From VRUE01 sp963703895 (GTDB lineage: Bacteria > Actinomycetota > Thermoleophilia > Solirubrobacterales > 70-9), in contig CAVPFX010000003.1 of assembly GCA_963703895.1 (NCBI GenBank), positions 310,001-374,000 of the forward strand: 64,000 bases of DNA, given 5' to 3'. Position numbers and translations under genes: made by a program. The notes beneath the pieces were generated by a model. The model did no database searches, was not told the DNA's origin, and saw only the letters and a list, made by a program, of their open reading frames with translations. Shown in pieces: positions 33,212-40,948 of the stretch; the stretch's first letter is position 1; each line of letters begins with the position of its first letter.

Positions 33212-34327
33212 ATGAACTACTGGAAGCTGGAGCAGGACCTCAACAAGACCGAACTGCGCCGCGCGGTCCCCCGCCTCGAGGCGCTGCGCTCTCAACTCGA
33301 GAAAAAAATCCCGGCCAAGGACGCCGACGGCAACCTGCTGCTGGCGACTTGGAACATCCGCGACCTCGGCAAGCCCGGCGGCGGCTTCGGCTACGGCGAG
33401 CGGCTGCCCGAGTCCTACTTCTACATCGCCGAGATCCTCTCCCGCTTCGACTTCGTCGCAGTCCAAGAGGTCAACGAACTCGCCGTCTGGCAAAAGGTGA
33501 TGGACGTGCTTGGGCCCCATTGGGGATTCATCGCCTCCGACGTCACCCACGAAAAAATCGGCGGCAACGACGAGCGGCTCACCTACCTCTACGACAAGCG
33601 CAAGGTCACCTTCCGCAACGTCGCCGGCGAGATCGTTCTGCCGCCGAAAATGATGGTCAGCGGCGCCGAGAAAGGCGGCAGGCAGTTCGCCCGCACGCCC
33701 TACTTCGCCTCCTTCCAGGCGGGCTGGCGAAAATTCGACATCTGCACCGTCCACATCTACTACGGCTCCAAGAGCGGCGAGAAACTGGCGCGGCGGATCG
33801 ACGAGATCGACAAAATCGTCAAGTACCTGGGCGCGCAGGGCGATGAGAAGGTCGACGTTGGCAAGGCGCTGATCCTGCTCGGTGACTTCAACGTCGCCGG
33901 GCTCAAACACAAAACGATGGAGGCCCTGCTCAAAGAGGGCTTCGTCGTCCCGCCGGAGATCCAGGAACCACCCGAAAGCCAGCGCAACAACTTCTACGAC
34001 CAGATCGCCTTCAAGACCCCGCCCGAGTCACTCGTCTTCCCGGCCGGGGAGAAAAAGACCGCCGGCAGCTTCCAGATCTACGAAAACGTCTTCAACGCCA
34101 GCCAGATCGACAGCTACCGCAAATACTTCGAACCGGTGCGCGAACGGATGCTTCGGGAAGCCCGAAAAAAAGCCAAAGAAGACGGCAAAAAAGCCCCGAA
34201 AGAGCAGACGCCCGAGGAGTTCTACGAGGACTGGCGCACCTGGCAGCTCTCCGACCACCAGCCGCTCTGGACCCGGCTCAAAGCCGACGACAGCAACCAC
34301 TACCTCGGCTTACTTCTGCAGAAATAG
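33212..34327 (+). CDS. Endonuclease/exonuclease/phosphatase (EEP) family protein
   Basis: A 371-residue metal-dependent phosphodiesterase-fold protein. Catalytic motifs are all present: LATWNIRDLG, AVQEVNEL (Glu), the HIYYGS His, LLGDFNVAG (GDFN) and LSDHQPLW (SDH). A Lys- and Glu-rich insertion (REARKKAKEDGKKAPKE) precedes the last motif. No signal peptide is seen from MNYWKLEQD, so it is probably cytoplasmic; the substrate (DNA, RNA or phospholipid) cannot be told. The ATG at 33212 has AAAGGA upstream. It is divergent from the tRNA-led operon, separated by 210 bases in which I see no gene. Confidence 0.85.
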   Translation: MNYWKLEQDLNKTELRRAVPRLEALRSQLEKKIPAKDADGNLLLATWNIRDLGKPGGGFGYGERLPESYFYIAEILSRFDFVAVQEVNELAVWQKVMDVLGPHWGFIASDVTHEKIGGNDERLTYLYDKRKVTFRNVAGEIVLPPKMMVSGAEKGGRQFARTPYFASFQAGWRKFDICTVHIYYGSKSGEKLARRIDEIDKIVKYLGAQGDEKVDVGKALILLGDFNVAGLKHKTMEALLKEGFVVPPEIQEPPESQRNNFYDQIAFKTPPESLVFPAGEKKTAGSFQIYENVFNASQIDSYRKYFEPVRERMLREARKKAKEDGKKAPKEQTPEEFYEDWRTWQLSDHQPLWTRLKADDSNHYLGLLLQK

Positions 34328-34340
34328 TCGGCGGCGCAGG

Positions 34341-35129
34341 TCAGGCCAGCTCGGCGAGAAAGGCGGCCAGCTCGCCCGTCAGGCGCTCGGGCTTGAACCG
34401 CCACTCGAAGATCGAGTTGGCCTCGACCAGGCGGGCGTTGGCCAGCTCTTGCGCCAGCATGCCGGCGTCGCTGAAGGGGTGCAGCGGGTCGCGCGGGTGG
34501 CCGACGATCAGGGTCGGCTGCTCGATCCCGCGTCGTTTTTCGCGGTGCGGCGCCGTCTCCCCCAGCAGCAGACCCTCGAGGACCGCGCCCGAGGGGCCGG
34601 GCCGCTGTCGCACCCAATCGAGCCCGATGTCGAGCATGAAGTTGGTCCGCGGCAGCAGTGAGGTGGCGCGCGAGGCGAGCTCGAAGGCGGGCTTGCCGTA
34701 GCGCAGGCCGAGCAGCACCGGGGTGAAGGCGCCGGCGACCGCGGGCAGGGCGTTGTCGAGCACCGGCATCTCGACGAAGAGCCCGCGGGCGCGCTCCGGG
34801 TAGCGCACCGCCAGCTCGAGGCCGACGTTGGCGCCAAGCGAGGTCCCTCCCACCACCGCCGAGCCGAGCTCGAGGTGGTCGAGCAGGGCCACTACCTGGC
34901 GAGCGAAGAGCGGCATCGAGTAGAGGCGCAGGTCTTCGGGCCGATCCGAGCGCCCGTGGCCGAGCAGGTCGACGCAGATCACCCGGTTGCCAGCAGCGGC
35001 CAGCTCCGGCCCCAATCGCTCGAACATGCGGCGGTTCATCAGCAGGCCGTGGACGAGCACCAGCACCCGCTCGCCCTCCCCGTAGGAGTCGTAGGAGATC
35101 CGGTGTCCCTCGTAGCGGAAGGCGCCCAT
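34341..35129 (-). CDS. Alpha/beta-hydrolase-fold protein
   Basis: A 262-residue protein with the oxyanion HGLLMN segment, LGHGRSDRP, a nucleophile elbow GTSLG and a late Asp in GHPRDPLHPFSD. The catalytic His normally found shortly before the C-terminal PE motif is not there (FEWRFKPERL), so it may be inactive as a hydrolase or use another residue. It converges on the EEP gene, 13 bases apart. Confidence 0.8.
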   Translation of the reverse strand: MGAFRYEGHRISYDSYGEGERVLVLVHGLLMNRRMFERLGPELAAAGNRVICVDLLGHGRSDRPEDLRLYSMPLFARQVVALLDHLELGSAVVGGTSLGANVGLELAVRYPERARGLFVEMPVLDNALPAVAGAFTPVLLGLRYGKPAFELASRATSLLPRTNFMLDIGLDWVRQRPGPSGAVLEGLLLGETAPHREKRRGIEQPTLIVGHPRDPLHPFSDAGMLAQELANARLVEANSIFEWRFKPERLTGELAAFLAELA

Positions 35130-35148
35130 CCCGGAATCTGTACAGGAC

Positions 35149-35349
35149 TCAGCCAGGCGAGGGCGCCGCTGGGGTGCCGCGGGCGGCCAGCCACCCCGCC
35201 ACGGCGCCGAGCGCGCCGCCGATGGCGAGCAGGGTGCTCGCTCGCATCGGGTTGCGCTTCAGCTTTGAAGCGGCGCCGTGAGCGGTGTGCTTGGCGGTTG
35301 CCTTGACGGCCTTGCGGGCGAAGCTGCTTCTCAGCGATGAATTGGACAT
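35149..35349 (-). CDS. Small membrane protein of unknown function
   Basis: A 66-residue basic protein with one hydrophobic segment (ASTLLAIGGALGAVAGWLAA) and a Lys/Arg-rich N-terminal half, a common layout for small actinobacterial membrane proteins. ATG at 35349 is preceded by GGGGGT. It sits 19 bases upstream of the hydrolase-like gene in the same direction and may be in its operon. Confidence 0.55.
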   Translation of the reverse strand: MSNSSLRSSFARKAVKATAKHTAHGAASKLKRNPMRASTLLAIGGALGAVAGWLAARGTPAAPSPG

Positions 35350-35475
35350 GAGACCCCCATACCCGCGGGAACCATTCCGCTCACATCCGTAGGCTCGCCT
35401 GCGATCGAAACGCGGGCGAAGACAGACCTGATCCGCCGGCTGGCGATCGCCTCTATCGCCGGGCAGCTGACCTGG

Positions 35476-36129
35476 GTGGCGATCGTCGTGGTCGGTGGCC
35501 TAATCGAGCCCGGCTACAGCGAGATTCGCGACGCGGTCAGCGTGCTCGGCGCCCGCAACGCCGCCCACCCCTGGCTCTTCGACGTCGGGGTCACGATTTG
35601 GGGCATCTCCTTCATCCTCGCCGCCGTCGCCCTGATCCTCGACGGACCGCGGGGCCCGCGCGGCTGGCTCGGCCCCGGCCTGATCGCCTTCACCGGCCTG
35701 ACCCAGATCCTCGACGGCTTCCCCTTCCCCGCCGACTGCCAGAAGACGATCGAAGCCGCCTGTTACGCCCGCGATGTCGCCGGTGAGCTTTCCTGGCGCG
35801 ACGCCGCTCACGGCTGGGTCTTCCTCTTCGGCACGGTCGCCCTGCAGCTCTCGGTCTTCGCGATCGCCTGGCGCACGCACGGCGACAAGCGCTGGGGGCG
35901 CTTCGATCTCTTCGCCCTCCTTGCTGGGATCGCCGGCCTGCTCATTGTCGGCGGCCTCTCCCTGATCAGCAACAACGAGCCCGGCGGGCACTACGGCTTG
36001 GTCCAGCGCATCGCCCTCGCCGCGGTCGGCTCCTGGGTCCTGATCCTCTGCCTCGGCCTGCTCGTCGTCCGCGGCGGTCGCTCGCGCTCAACCGACGCGG
36101 CTCGGCCACCAGGCGCGCTCGCCGAGTAG
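35476..36129 (+). CDS. DUF998-type integral membrane protein
   Basis: A membrane protein with five or six hydrophobic segments and the DUF998-like opening GYSEIRDAVSVLGARNAAHPWLFDVG. The first standard start, GTG at 35476, cuts into transmembrane segment 1; the same frame continues upstream without ATG or GTG as ...RRLAIASIAGQLTW (35431-35475) and reaches a stop at 35338. The real start may be a CTG (35428 or 35440) or another rare codon. The last 42 bases overlap the convergent MMPL gene. Confidence 0.75.
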   Translation: MAIVVVGGLIEPGYSEIRDAVSVLGARNAAHPWLFDVGVTIWGISFILAAVALILDGPRGPRGWLGPGLIAFTGLTQILDGFPFPADCQKTIEAACYARDVAGELSWRDAAHGWVFLFGTVALQLSVFAIAWRTHGDKRWGRFDLFALLAGIAGLLIVGGLSLISNNEPGGHYGLVQRIALAAVGSWVLILCLGLLVVRGGRSRSTDAARPPGALAE

Positions 36130-38193
36130 GTAGGTGATCGCCGGAATCAACAGCGAGCGGACGACGAAGGTGTCGAGCAGGACGCCGATCGCGACCGTGG
36201 CGCCGATCTGAACCAGCGCTTCGAGCGGCAGCAGGGTGAGGGTGGCAAAGGTGCCGGCGAGGATCAGGCCGGCGCCGGTGACCACCGTGCCGGTGCTCTG
36301 CAGGGCGACCAGCATCCCCTCGCGAGTGCCGTGCGCGGCCGCCTCCTCGCGGGCACGGGTCATCAGGAAGATGTTGTAATCGACCCCGAGCGCGACGAGG
36401 AAGATGAAAGACAGCAGGATGAGGTCGAAGCTGATCCCGTCGGCGCCGAGCAGCTTGGTGAAGGCGAAGGTGACGAACCCCAGCGTCGCCACGAACGAGG
36501 CGACCACGGTGACGATCAGGTAGCCGGGAGCGGCAAGGGCACGCAGGACCGCGATCAGGATCAGGCCGACCACGGCAAGCACCACCGGCACGATCAGCCG
36601 CGTGTCGCGCTCATTGGTCTGCTCGACGTCGTAGTTCTCGGCGGGGATACCGCCGACGAGCGCTCCGGGCGCAACCTCCTGCAACCGCTCCCGCACCCCC
36701 TCGACCAGGTCCGCGGCCTCGCCCGAGTAGGGGTTGCCGCGCAGCACGATCGCCAGCGCCGCTCGGTCGGAGAGCGATGAGGGTGGCACCGGCACGGCGA
36801 GCTTGACCGAGTCGAGGTCCTCGAGGCCGTGCAGCGCCGCCCCGACTTCGCCGATGCCGACCACCGCTGTCAGCGGCGAGCCGATGCCGGGCGGGAAGTG
36901 CCGATCGAGGACTTCGGTGCCGCGGCCCGATTCGGTCGAGCGGGTTTCGCCTTCGCCGAAGCCGATCGTGCCGTGGTCGACCAGGTTGCCGAGGGCGAGC
37001 AGCGCCAGCACGGCGAAGACCGAGGCGACGATCGTGCGAGGTCGTCGCCGGACCAGGCCGGCGATCTGCTCCCAGCGCCGTGAGGGGCCCTGGGCGGCGG
37101 AGCCGCGAGTCGGCCAGAAGGCGCGCAGCCCGAGGATCGAGAGCAGGGCGGGCAACAGCGTCAGCGCCGCCGCGAGCATCACCGCGACCCCGATCGCCAG
37201 CACCGGCCCCAGCCAGTGGGTCGACTCGAGCTCGGCCAGCAGCAGCACCAGCATCGCCGCGATCACCGTCGCCGCCGAGGCGGCGATCGGCCGCACGCTC
37301 TCGGTCAGCGCCAGGCGCAGGGCCGCCAGCGGCTCTTCCCCGCTTGCCAGCTCCTCGCGGTAGCGATGGATCAGCAGCAGCGAGTAATCGGTGCCGGCGC
37401 CGAAGATCAGCACCAGCAGCAGGAAGGTCCCCTCGGTGTTGACGACGATCGCGCCGGCCTCGATCAGCAGGTAAGTGACACCGATCGCGATCAGGTAGGC
37501 GATGCCAACCACCAGCAGTGGCAACAGCGCCAGCGGCGGCGCCCGGTAGACGAGCAGGAGCAAGAGCAGGACGAGGCTGAGCGTCGCGATCAGCAGCGTC
37601 TGGCCGGCGTCTTCGGCGACCTGCTCGAGGTCGGCGACGACCCCACCCGGCCCGGTCACATAGGAGTGCAGGCCCGGATGGCGGTGAGCGGCGAGGTAGG
37701 CGCGGATCTTCTTGACGCCGGCGGTGATCGCGCCGCGCTCTTCCGAGTCGATCGCCAGCGCCACCAGGGCGGCTTCCCCGTCGCGCGAGATCGGCCCGAC
37801 CCCGTGCGCGACCCGCGCTACCTCGCCCAGCGGCTGCTTGGTCTGCTCCGAGAAGGGCGCGAAGACCGGCGACGCCCCGGAGAGGCCAAGCCGTTCGAGC
37901 CCCGCGCCGAGCCTGCCGATCGTGTCCAGGTCAGCGCCGCTGAGCCCGCCGTTGCGCTCGAAGACAACCAGTACCGGCACGTCGTTGCCGCCCTTGAAGT
38001 CGCGCTGAAGAAGATTGACGACCTGGGTCGACTCGGCGTGCTCGGGCAGGTAGCTGCTCTGTCCCGCCGCCGTCACATCGTCGATGTGCGCCCGCGCAAC
38101 GAGCCCGGCGAGACCGAGCGCGATCCAGACGCACACCGTCACCCAACGCCCGCGGGGACCGGTGACGCTCGCGGCAAGGCGTTGGAAGCGCAC
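36088..38193 (-). CDS. MMPL-family (RND) transporter
   Basis: A 701-residue inner-membrane transporter of the MmpL/YdfJ class, driven by proton motive force and acting on lipids or hydrophobic compounds. Two halves each have one large periplasmic loop and a cluster of membrane helices; the paired motifs GAGTDYSLLLIHRYRE and LGVDYNIFLMTRAREE hold the Asp-Tyr pairs used for proton relay. ATG at 38193 begins MRFQRLAASVTGPRGRWV, typical for the family. The MFS gene ends 98 bases upstream of it, with the dispersed palindrome in between. Confidence 0.9.
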   Translation of the reverse strand: MRFQRLAASVTGPRGRWVTVCVWIALGLAGLVARAHIDDVTAAGQSSYLPEHAESTQVVNLLQRDFKGGNDVPVLVVFERNGGLSGADLDTIGRLGAGLERLGLSGASPVFAPFSEQTKQPLGEVARVAHGVGPISRDGEAALVALAIDSEERGAITAGVKKIRAYLAAHRHPGLHSYVTGPGGVVADLEQVAEDAGQTLLIATLSLVLLLLLLVYRAPPLALLPLLVVGIAYLIAIGVTYLLIEAGAIVVNTEGTFLLLVLIFGAGTDYSLLLIHRYREELASGEEPLAALRLALTESVRPIAASAATVIAAMLVLLLAELESTHWLGPVLAIGVAVMLAAALTLLPALLSILGLRAFWPTRGSAAQGPSRRWEQIAGLVRRRPRTIVASVFAVLALLALGNLVDHGTIGFGEGETRSTESGRGTEVLDRHFPPGIGSPLTAVVGIGEVGAALHGLEDLDSVKLAVPVPPSSLSDRAALAIVLRGNPYSGEAADLVEGVRERLQEVAPGALVGGIPAENYDVEQTNERDTRLIVPVVLAVVGLILIAVLRALAAPGYLIVTVVASFVATLGFVTFAFTKLLGADGISFDLILLSFIFLVALGVDYNIFLMTRAREEAAAHGTREGMLVALQSTGTVVTGAGLILAGTFATLTLLPLEALVQIGATVAIGVLLDTFVVRSLLIPAITYLLGERAWWPSRVG

Positions 38194-38221
38194 GCCGGCA
38201 CCCTAGAAGGTCCCGCCCCGG

Positions 38222-38270
38222 CTTCCGGTGCGCCTTATGTACCCCTGGGCCACATAAAGCGCACCGGAAG
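38222..38270. repeat. Dispersed palindromic element, copy 2
   Basis: Arms 38222-38240 and 38252-38270 (18 of 19 paired) around an 11-base loop. The outer arm reads CTTCCGGTGCGC then TTATGT, the same as in the copy at 27494-27540. It lies between the tandem MFS and MMPL genes. No T-run follows, so it is not a standard terminator. Confidence 0.75.
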
Positions 38271-38290
38271 GAGCCTGGACTCGGAGAGGC

Positions 38291-39736
38291 CTAAGCGCTG
38301 GCCGGTTCCGGCGACCCGGCGTCGCCCAGGTCGGCGGTGCCACCGCCCGTCGGCGAACCGAGTGTGCGCGGCACCAGCAGACCGGCGCCGAAGCAGAGCA
38401 CGAGGAAACCGGTTGCCATCAGGAAGGTGTCGGTGAAGCCGGTGACCGTCGGCAGGTCGCGCAGCATGTGATCGGCGATGAAGGTGGCGGAGAGCTGGCC
38501 GCCGAGGGCGCCGCCGAGGGTCCGCATCACGTTGTTCATGCCGCTGGCGACGCCGGTCTGCTCGGCCGGGACCGCCTGCACGATGAGATTGCCGAGCGCG
38601 GCGAAGGCGAGGCCGATGCCGACGCCGAGCAGGGAGGCCGCGATCAGCAGGTCGTAGGGATGTTCGTGGGCGAGCGCCAGCATCGCGAAGGAGGCGGTGG
38701 CGAACAGCGTTCCGGCGAGCAGCGCGTTGCGCGAGCCGAAGCGGGCCGAGATCGCCCCCGCGTTGAGGCCGAGGATCGTCATCCCGATCGTCGCCGGCAG
38801 CAGGTAGAGGCCGGAGACGACGACCGAGGCGCCGAAGCCGAAGCCGGTGGTCGTCGGCAGCTGGGCGAACTGGGGGAAGACGACGAAGGAGGCGTAGAGC
38901 CCGGCGCCGAGCAGGAAAGCCGCCGCGTTGGTGGTCCAGACGCCGCGCACCCGCATCATCGTCATGTCGATCAGCGGTTCGCGGCTGCGCACCTCGACCG
39001 CGATCCAGGCCAGCGTCACCGCGAGGCCGAAGGCCACCAGGCCAAGGGTCTTGCCCGAGACCCAGCCCCAGGTCGTCGTCTGGCTGATCGCCAGCAGCAC
39101 CGCCGAGAGGCCAACCGTCATCAGCCCCGCGGCGAGCCAGTTGACCTTGCCGGGGGTGCGGACCGGCGATTCCGGCACGAAGCGCCAGGTGGCGACGGCG
39201 GCGAGCACCACCGCGACCAGCGGGATCCAAAAGAGCCAGTGGTAATCGAGCCGCTCGAGGATGACGCCCGAGAGAACGATGCCGAGCCCGCCGCCGATGC
39301 CGAGGATCGCCGAGAGCATGCCGATGCCGCCGGCGACCTTCTCGGCCGGGAACTCGTCGCGAACGATGCCGTAGGCGAGCGGGAAGATACCGCCCCCCGC
39401 GCCCTGGATGAAGCGGGCCGCGATCAAGAGCGGCAGCGAGTTGGAGACCGCCGCCAGCAAGGTGCCGGCGCCGAGGATGACCAGGGTCCAGAGCAGCAGC
39501 CGCTCCTTGCCGTACATGTCTCCGAGGCGGCCGAGGATCGAGGTGCCGACCGAGGCCGCCAGCAGGTAACCGGTGAGCAGCCAGGTGATCCCGGTCTCGC
39601 TGGTGCCGAGGTCCTGCTGCATCGTCGGCAGCGCCGGCACCACCGCCGAGCTCAGCAGCGCGTAGGCGAGGCCGCCGAGGGCGAGCACCGCCAGGGTCAG
39701 ATTGGGGTGCGTCCGGTTCCGGGTGGACGAAGTCAT
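38291..39736 (-). CDS. DHA2-type MFS efflux transporter
   Basis: A drug:proton antiporter of the EmrB/QacA (14-helix) group, 481 residues from the ATG at 39736, which has AGGAGA seven bases upstream. Motif A reads GRLGDMYGKERLLL, and motif C-like GIGGGLGIVLSGV follows in helix 5. An upstream in-frame ATG at 39787 would overlap the intergenic operators. It is divergent from the ArsR-SRPBCC pair, whose regulator may control it. Confidence 0.9.
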   Translation of the reverse strand: MTSSTRNRTHPNLTLAVLALGGLAYALLSSAVVPALPTMQQDLGTSETGITWLLTGYLLAASVGTSILGRLGDMYGKERLLLWTLVILGAGTLLAAVSNSLPLLIAARFIQGAGGGIFPLAYGIVRDEFPAEKVAGGIGMLSAILGIGGGLGIVLSGVILERLDYHWLFWIPLVAVVLAAVATWRFVPESPVRTPGKVNWLAAGLMTVGLSAVLLAISQTTTWGWVSGKTLGLVAFGLAVTLAWIAVEVRSREPLIDMTMMRVRGVWTTNAAAFLLGAGLYASFVVFPQFAQLPTTTGFGFGASVVVSGLYLLPATIGMTILGLNAGAISARFGSRNALLAGTLFATASFAMLALAHEHPYDLLIAASLLGVGIGLAFAALGNLIVQAVPAEQTGVASGMNNVMRTLGGALGGQLSATFIADHMLRDLPTVTGFTDTFLMATGFLVLCFGAGLLVPRTLGSPTGGGTADLGDAGSPEPASA

Positions 39737-39763
39737 CGGGGATCTCCTGCTCAGAGGCAAGGT

Positions 39764-39780
39764 ACTTACGTCAGATAAGT
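39764..39780. promoter_or_regulatory. Inverted repeat ACTTA-N7-TAAGT
   Basis: A five-base dyad 28 bases upstream of the MFS start, in the 77-base divergent region. A candidate operator for the MFS gene; no protein is assigned. Confidence 0.4.
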
Positions 39781-39803
39781 GCGGCAAGCTATCGCAGTGC
39801 TAA

Positions 39804-39823
39804 ACTGAACCATATGGTTCAGT
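39804..39823. promoter_or_regulatory. Perfect 20-base palindrome over the arsR start codon
   Basis: ACTGAACCAT followed by its exact complement ATGGTTCAGT, with the ATG of the ArsR gene (39814) at the centre. ArsR-family regulators bind such 12-20-base palindromes, so this is probably the autoregulatory operator; bound protein would block the start of its own gene. Confidence 0.65.
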
Positions 39824-40152
39824 ATTCCCCGACCCTGGACAGCACTTTCTCGGCCCTCTCCGACCCCACCCGCCGGGCGATCCTCGAGCGACTCGGGCTC
39901 GGCAGCGCGACGGTCAGCGAGCTGGCCGAGCCGGCCGGCATGTCGCTGACCGGGCTGAAGAAGCACCTGCGGGTACTGGAGGAGGCAGGCCTGGTCAGCA
40001 GCGAGAAGCGCGGTCGCGCCCGCCACTGCCAGCTCGGCCCGCGGCGACTCGACGACGCCGGCGAGTGGATCGAGGAGTTCCGCCGCGGCTGGGAGCAGCG
40101 CCTCGACCAATTGGAAGAGATCATCGAAGGCAAGAAAAGGAGCTCGAAATGA
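39814..40152 (+). CDS. ArsR-family transcriptional regulator
   Basis: A 112-residue winged-helix repressor. The HTH spans SALSDPTRRAILERLGLGSATVSELAEPAGMSLTGLKKHLRVLEEAGLV (split at about 14-60), and the GRARHCQL wing follows. No metal-binding CxC is seen, as expected for the ArsR-SRPBCC subgroup, which is not metal-responsive. It overlaps the next gene by four bases (ATGA). Its start codon lies inside a perfect palindrome that is probably its own operator. Confidence 0.9.
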   Translation: MVQYSPTLDSTFSALSDPTRRAILERLGLGSATVSELAEPAGMSLTGLKKHLRVLEEAGLVSSEKRGRARHCQLGPRRLDDAGEWIEEFRRGWEQRLDQLEEIIEGKKRSSK

Positions 40153-40652
40153 GCGCGGACCCGAATACCCGTCACCCCACCACCATCACCGCCCTGAGCG
40201 ATACCGAGGTGCGCATCGAGCGCCTCTTCGACGCCCCCCGCGAGCTGGTCTGGGAGGCCTACACCGACCCCGAGCTGCTCTGCGAATGGCTTGGACCGCG
40301 GCGGCTGACGATGACCGTGCAGGAGATGGACGTGCGCAGCGGCGGCAGCTACCGCTACACGCACCAAAGCGACGAGGACGGCCCCTTCGTCTTCTACGGC
40401 GAATTCCGCGAGGTCGACCGGCCGCGACTGCTGGTCCAGACCTTCGACTTCGAGCGCAACGACCTCGGCCCCTCGCTCGACCGGGTCGAGTTCGAGCAGG
40501 TCGGAGCGGAGCAAACGCGGCTCGTCATCACCGCGACCTTCGGCTCGGTCGAGGCACGCGACTCGATGCTGCAATCGGGCATGGAGAAGGGCGTCAACGA
40601 GGGCTACGAAAAGCTCGACGAGCTGCTCGCCCGCCGCGCTGGCTCCAGCTGA
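40149..40652 (+). CDS. SRPBCC/AHSA1-domain protein
   Basis: A 167-residue protein with a START-like hydrophobic-ligand fold: VRIERLFDAPRELVWEAYTDPELLCEWLGP at the N-terminus, GGSYRY in the middle and MEKGVNEGYEKLDELLA in the C-terminal helix. Coupled by ATGA overlap to the ArsR gene, an arrangement widespread in actinobacteria whose ligand is mostly unknown. The start at 40149 is set by that overlap. Confidence 0.9.
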   Translation: MSADPNTRHPTTITALSDTEVRIERLFDAPRELVWEAYTDPELLCEWLGPRRLTMTVQEMDVRSGGSYRYTHQSDEDGPFVFYGEFREVDRPRLLVQTFDFERNDLGPSLDRVEFEQVGAEQTRLVITATFGSVEARDSMLQSGMEKGVNEGYEKLDELLARRAGSS

Positions 40653-40711
40653 TCGCTTTTGCCGCCGGTCTCCATGCGAACATACGTTCCCATTCGATCA
40701 AAGGAGACCCG

Positions 40712-40948
40712 ATGCCGCAATTCGACGCATACGAAGACCTGGTTGGCAAGTGGCGCTGGCGCCTGCTCGGTGCCGACGGACGCACCGTTGCCACCGCTGG
40801 CGAGTCCTATGACTCGCACTGGCACGCCCTGAGGGCCGCCGAAAGCGTGCGTGGCGCCGCCTCGGCCGCCCGGATCTCGGGCACCCCGGCCGACGGCGTT
40901 GCCGATGCCCTGGGCGCGATCATCGACCGCGAGCTCGCCCACAACTAG
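40712..40948 (+). CDS. DUF1508 (YegP-like) small protein
   Basis: A 78-residue protein with KWRWRLLGADGRTVATAGESYDSHWHALRAAESVR, the single-repeat form of the YegP/DUF1508 fold; its function is not known. AAGGAG lies six bases before the ATG at 40712. Its TAG shares CTAG with the convergent exported-protein gene. Confidence 0.85.
   Translation: MPQFDAYEDLVGKWRWRLLGADGRTVATAGESYDSHWHALRAAESVRGAASAARISGTPADGVADALGAIIDRELAHN

Noticed and set aside
38222..38270. Simple rho-independent terminator between MFS and MMPL genes
   Set aside because: There is no T-run on either side, and the same arm occurs inside a coding region near 27494, so a dispersed element fits better.
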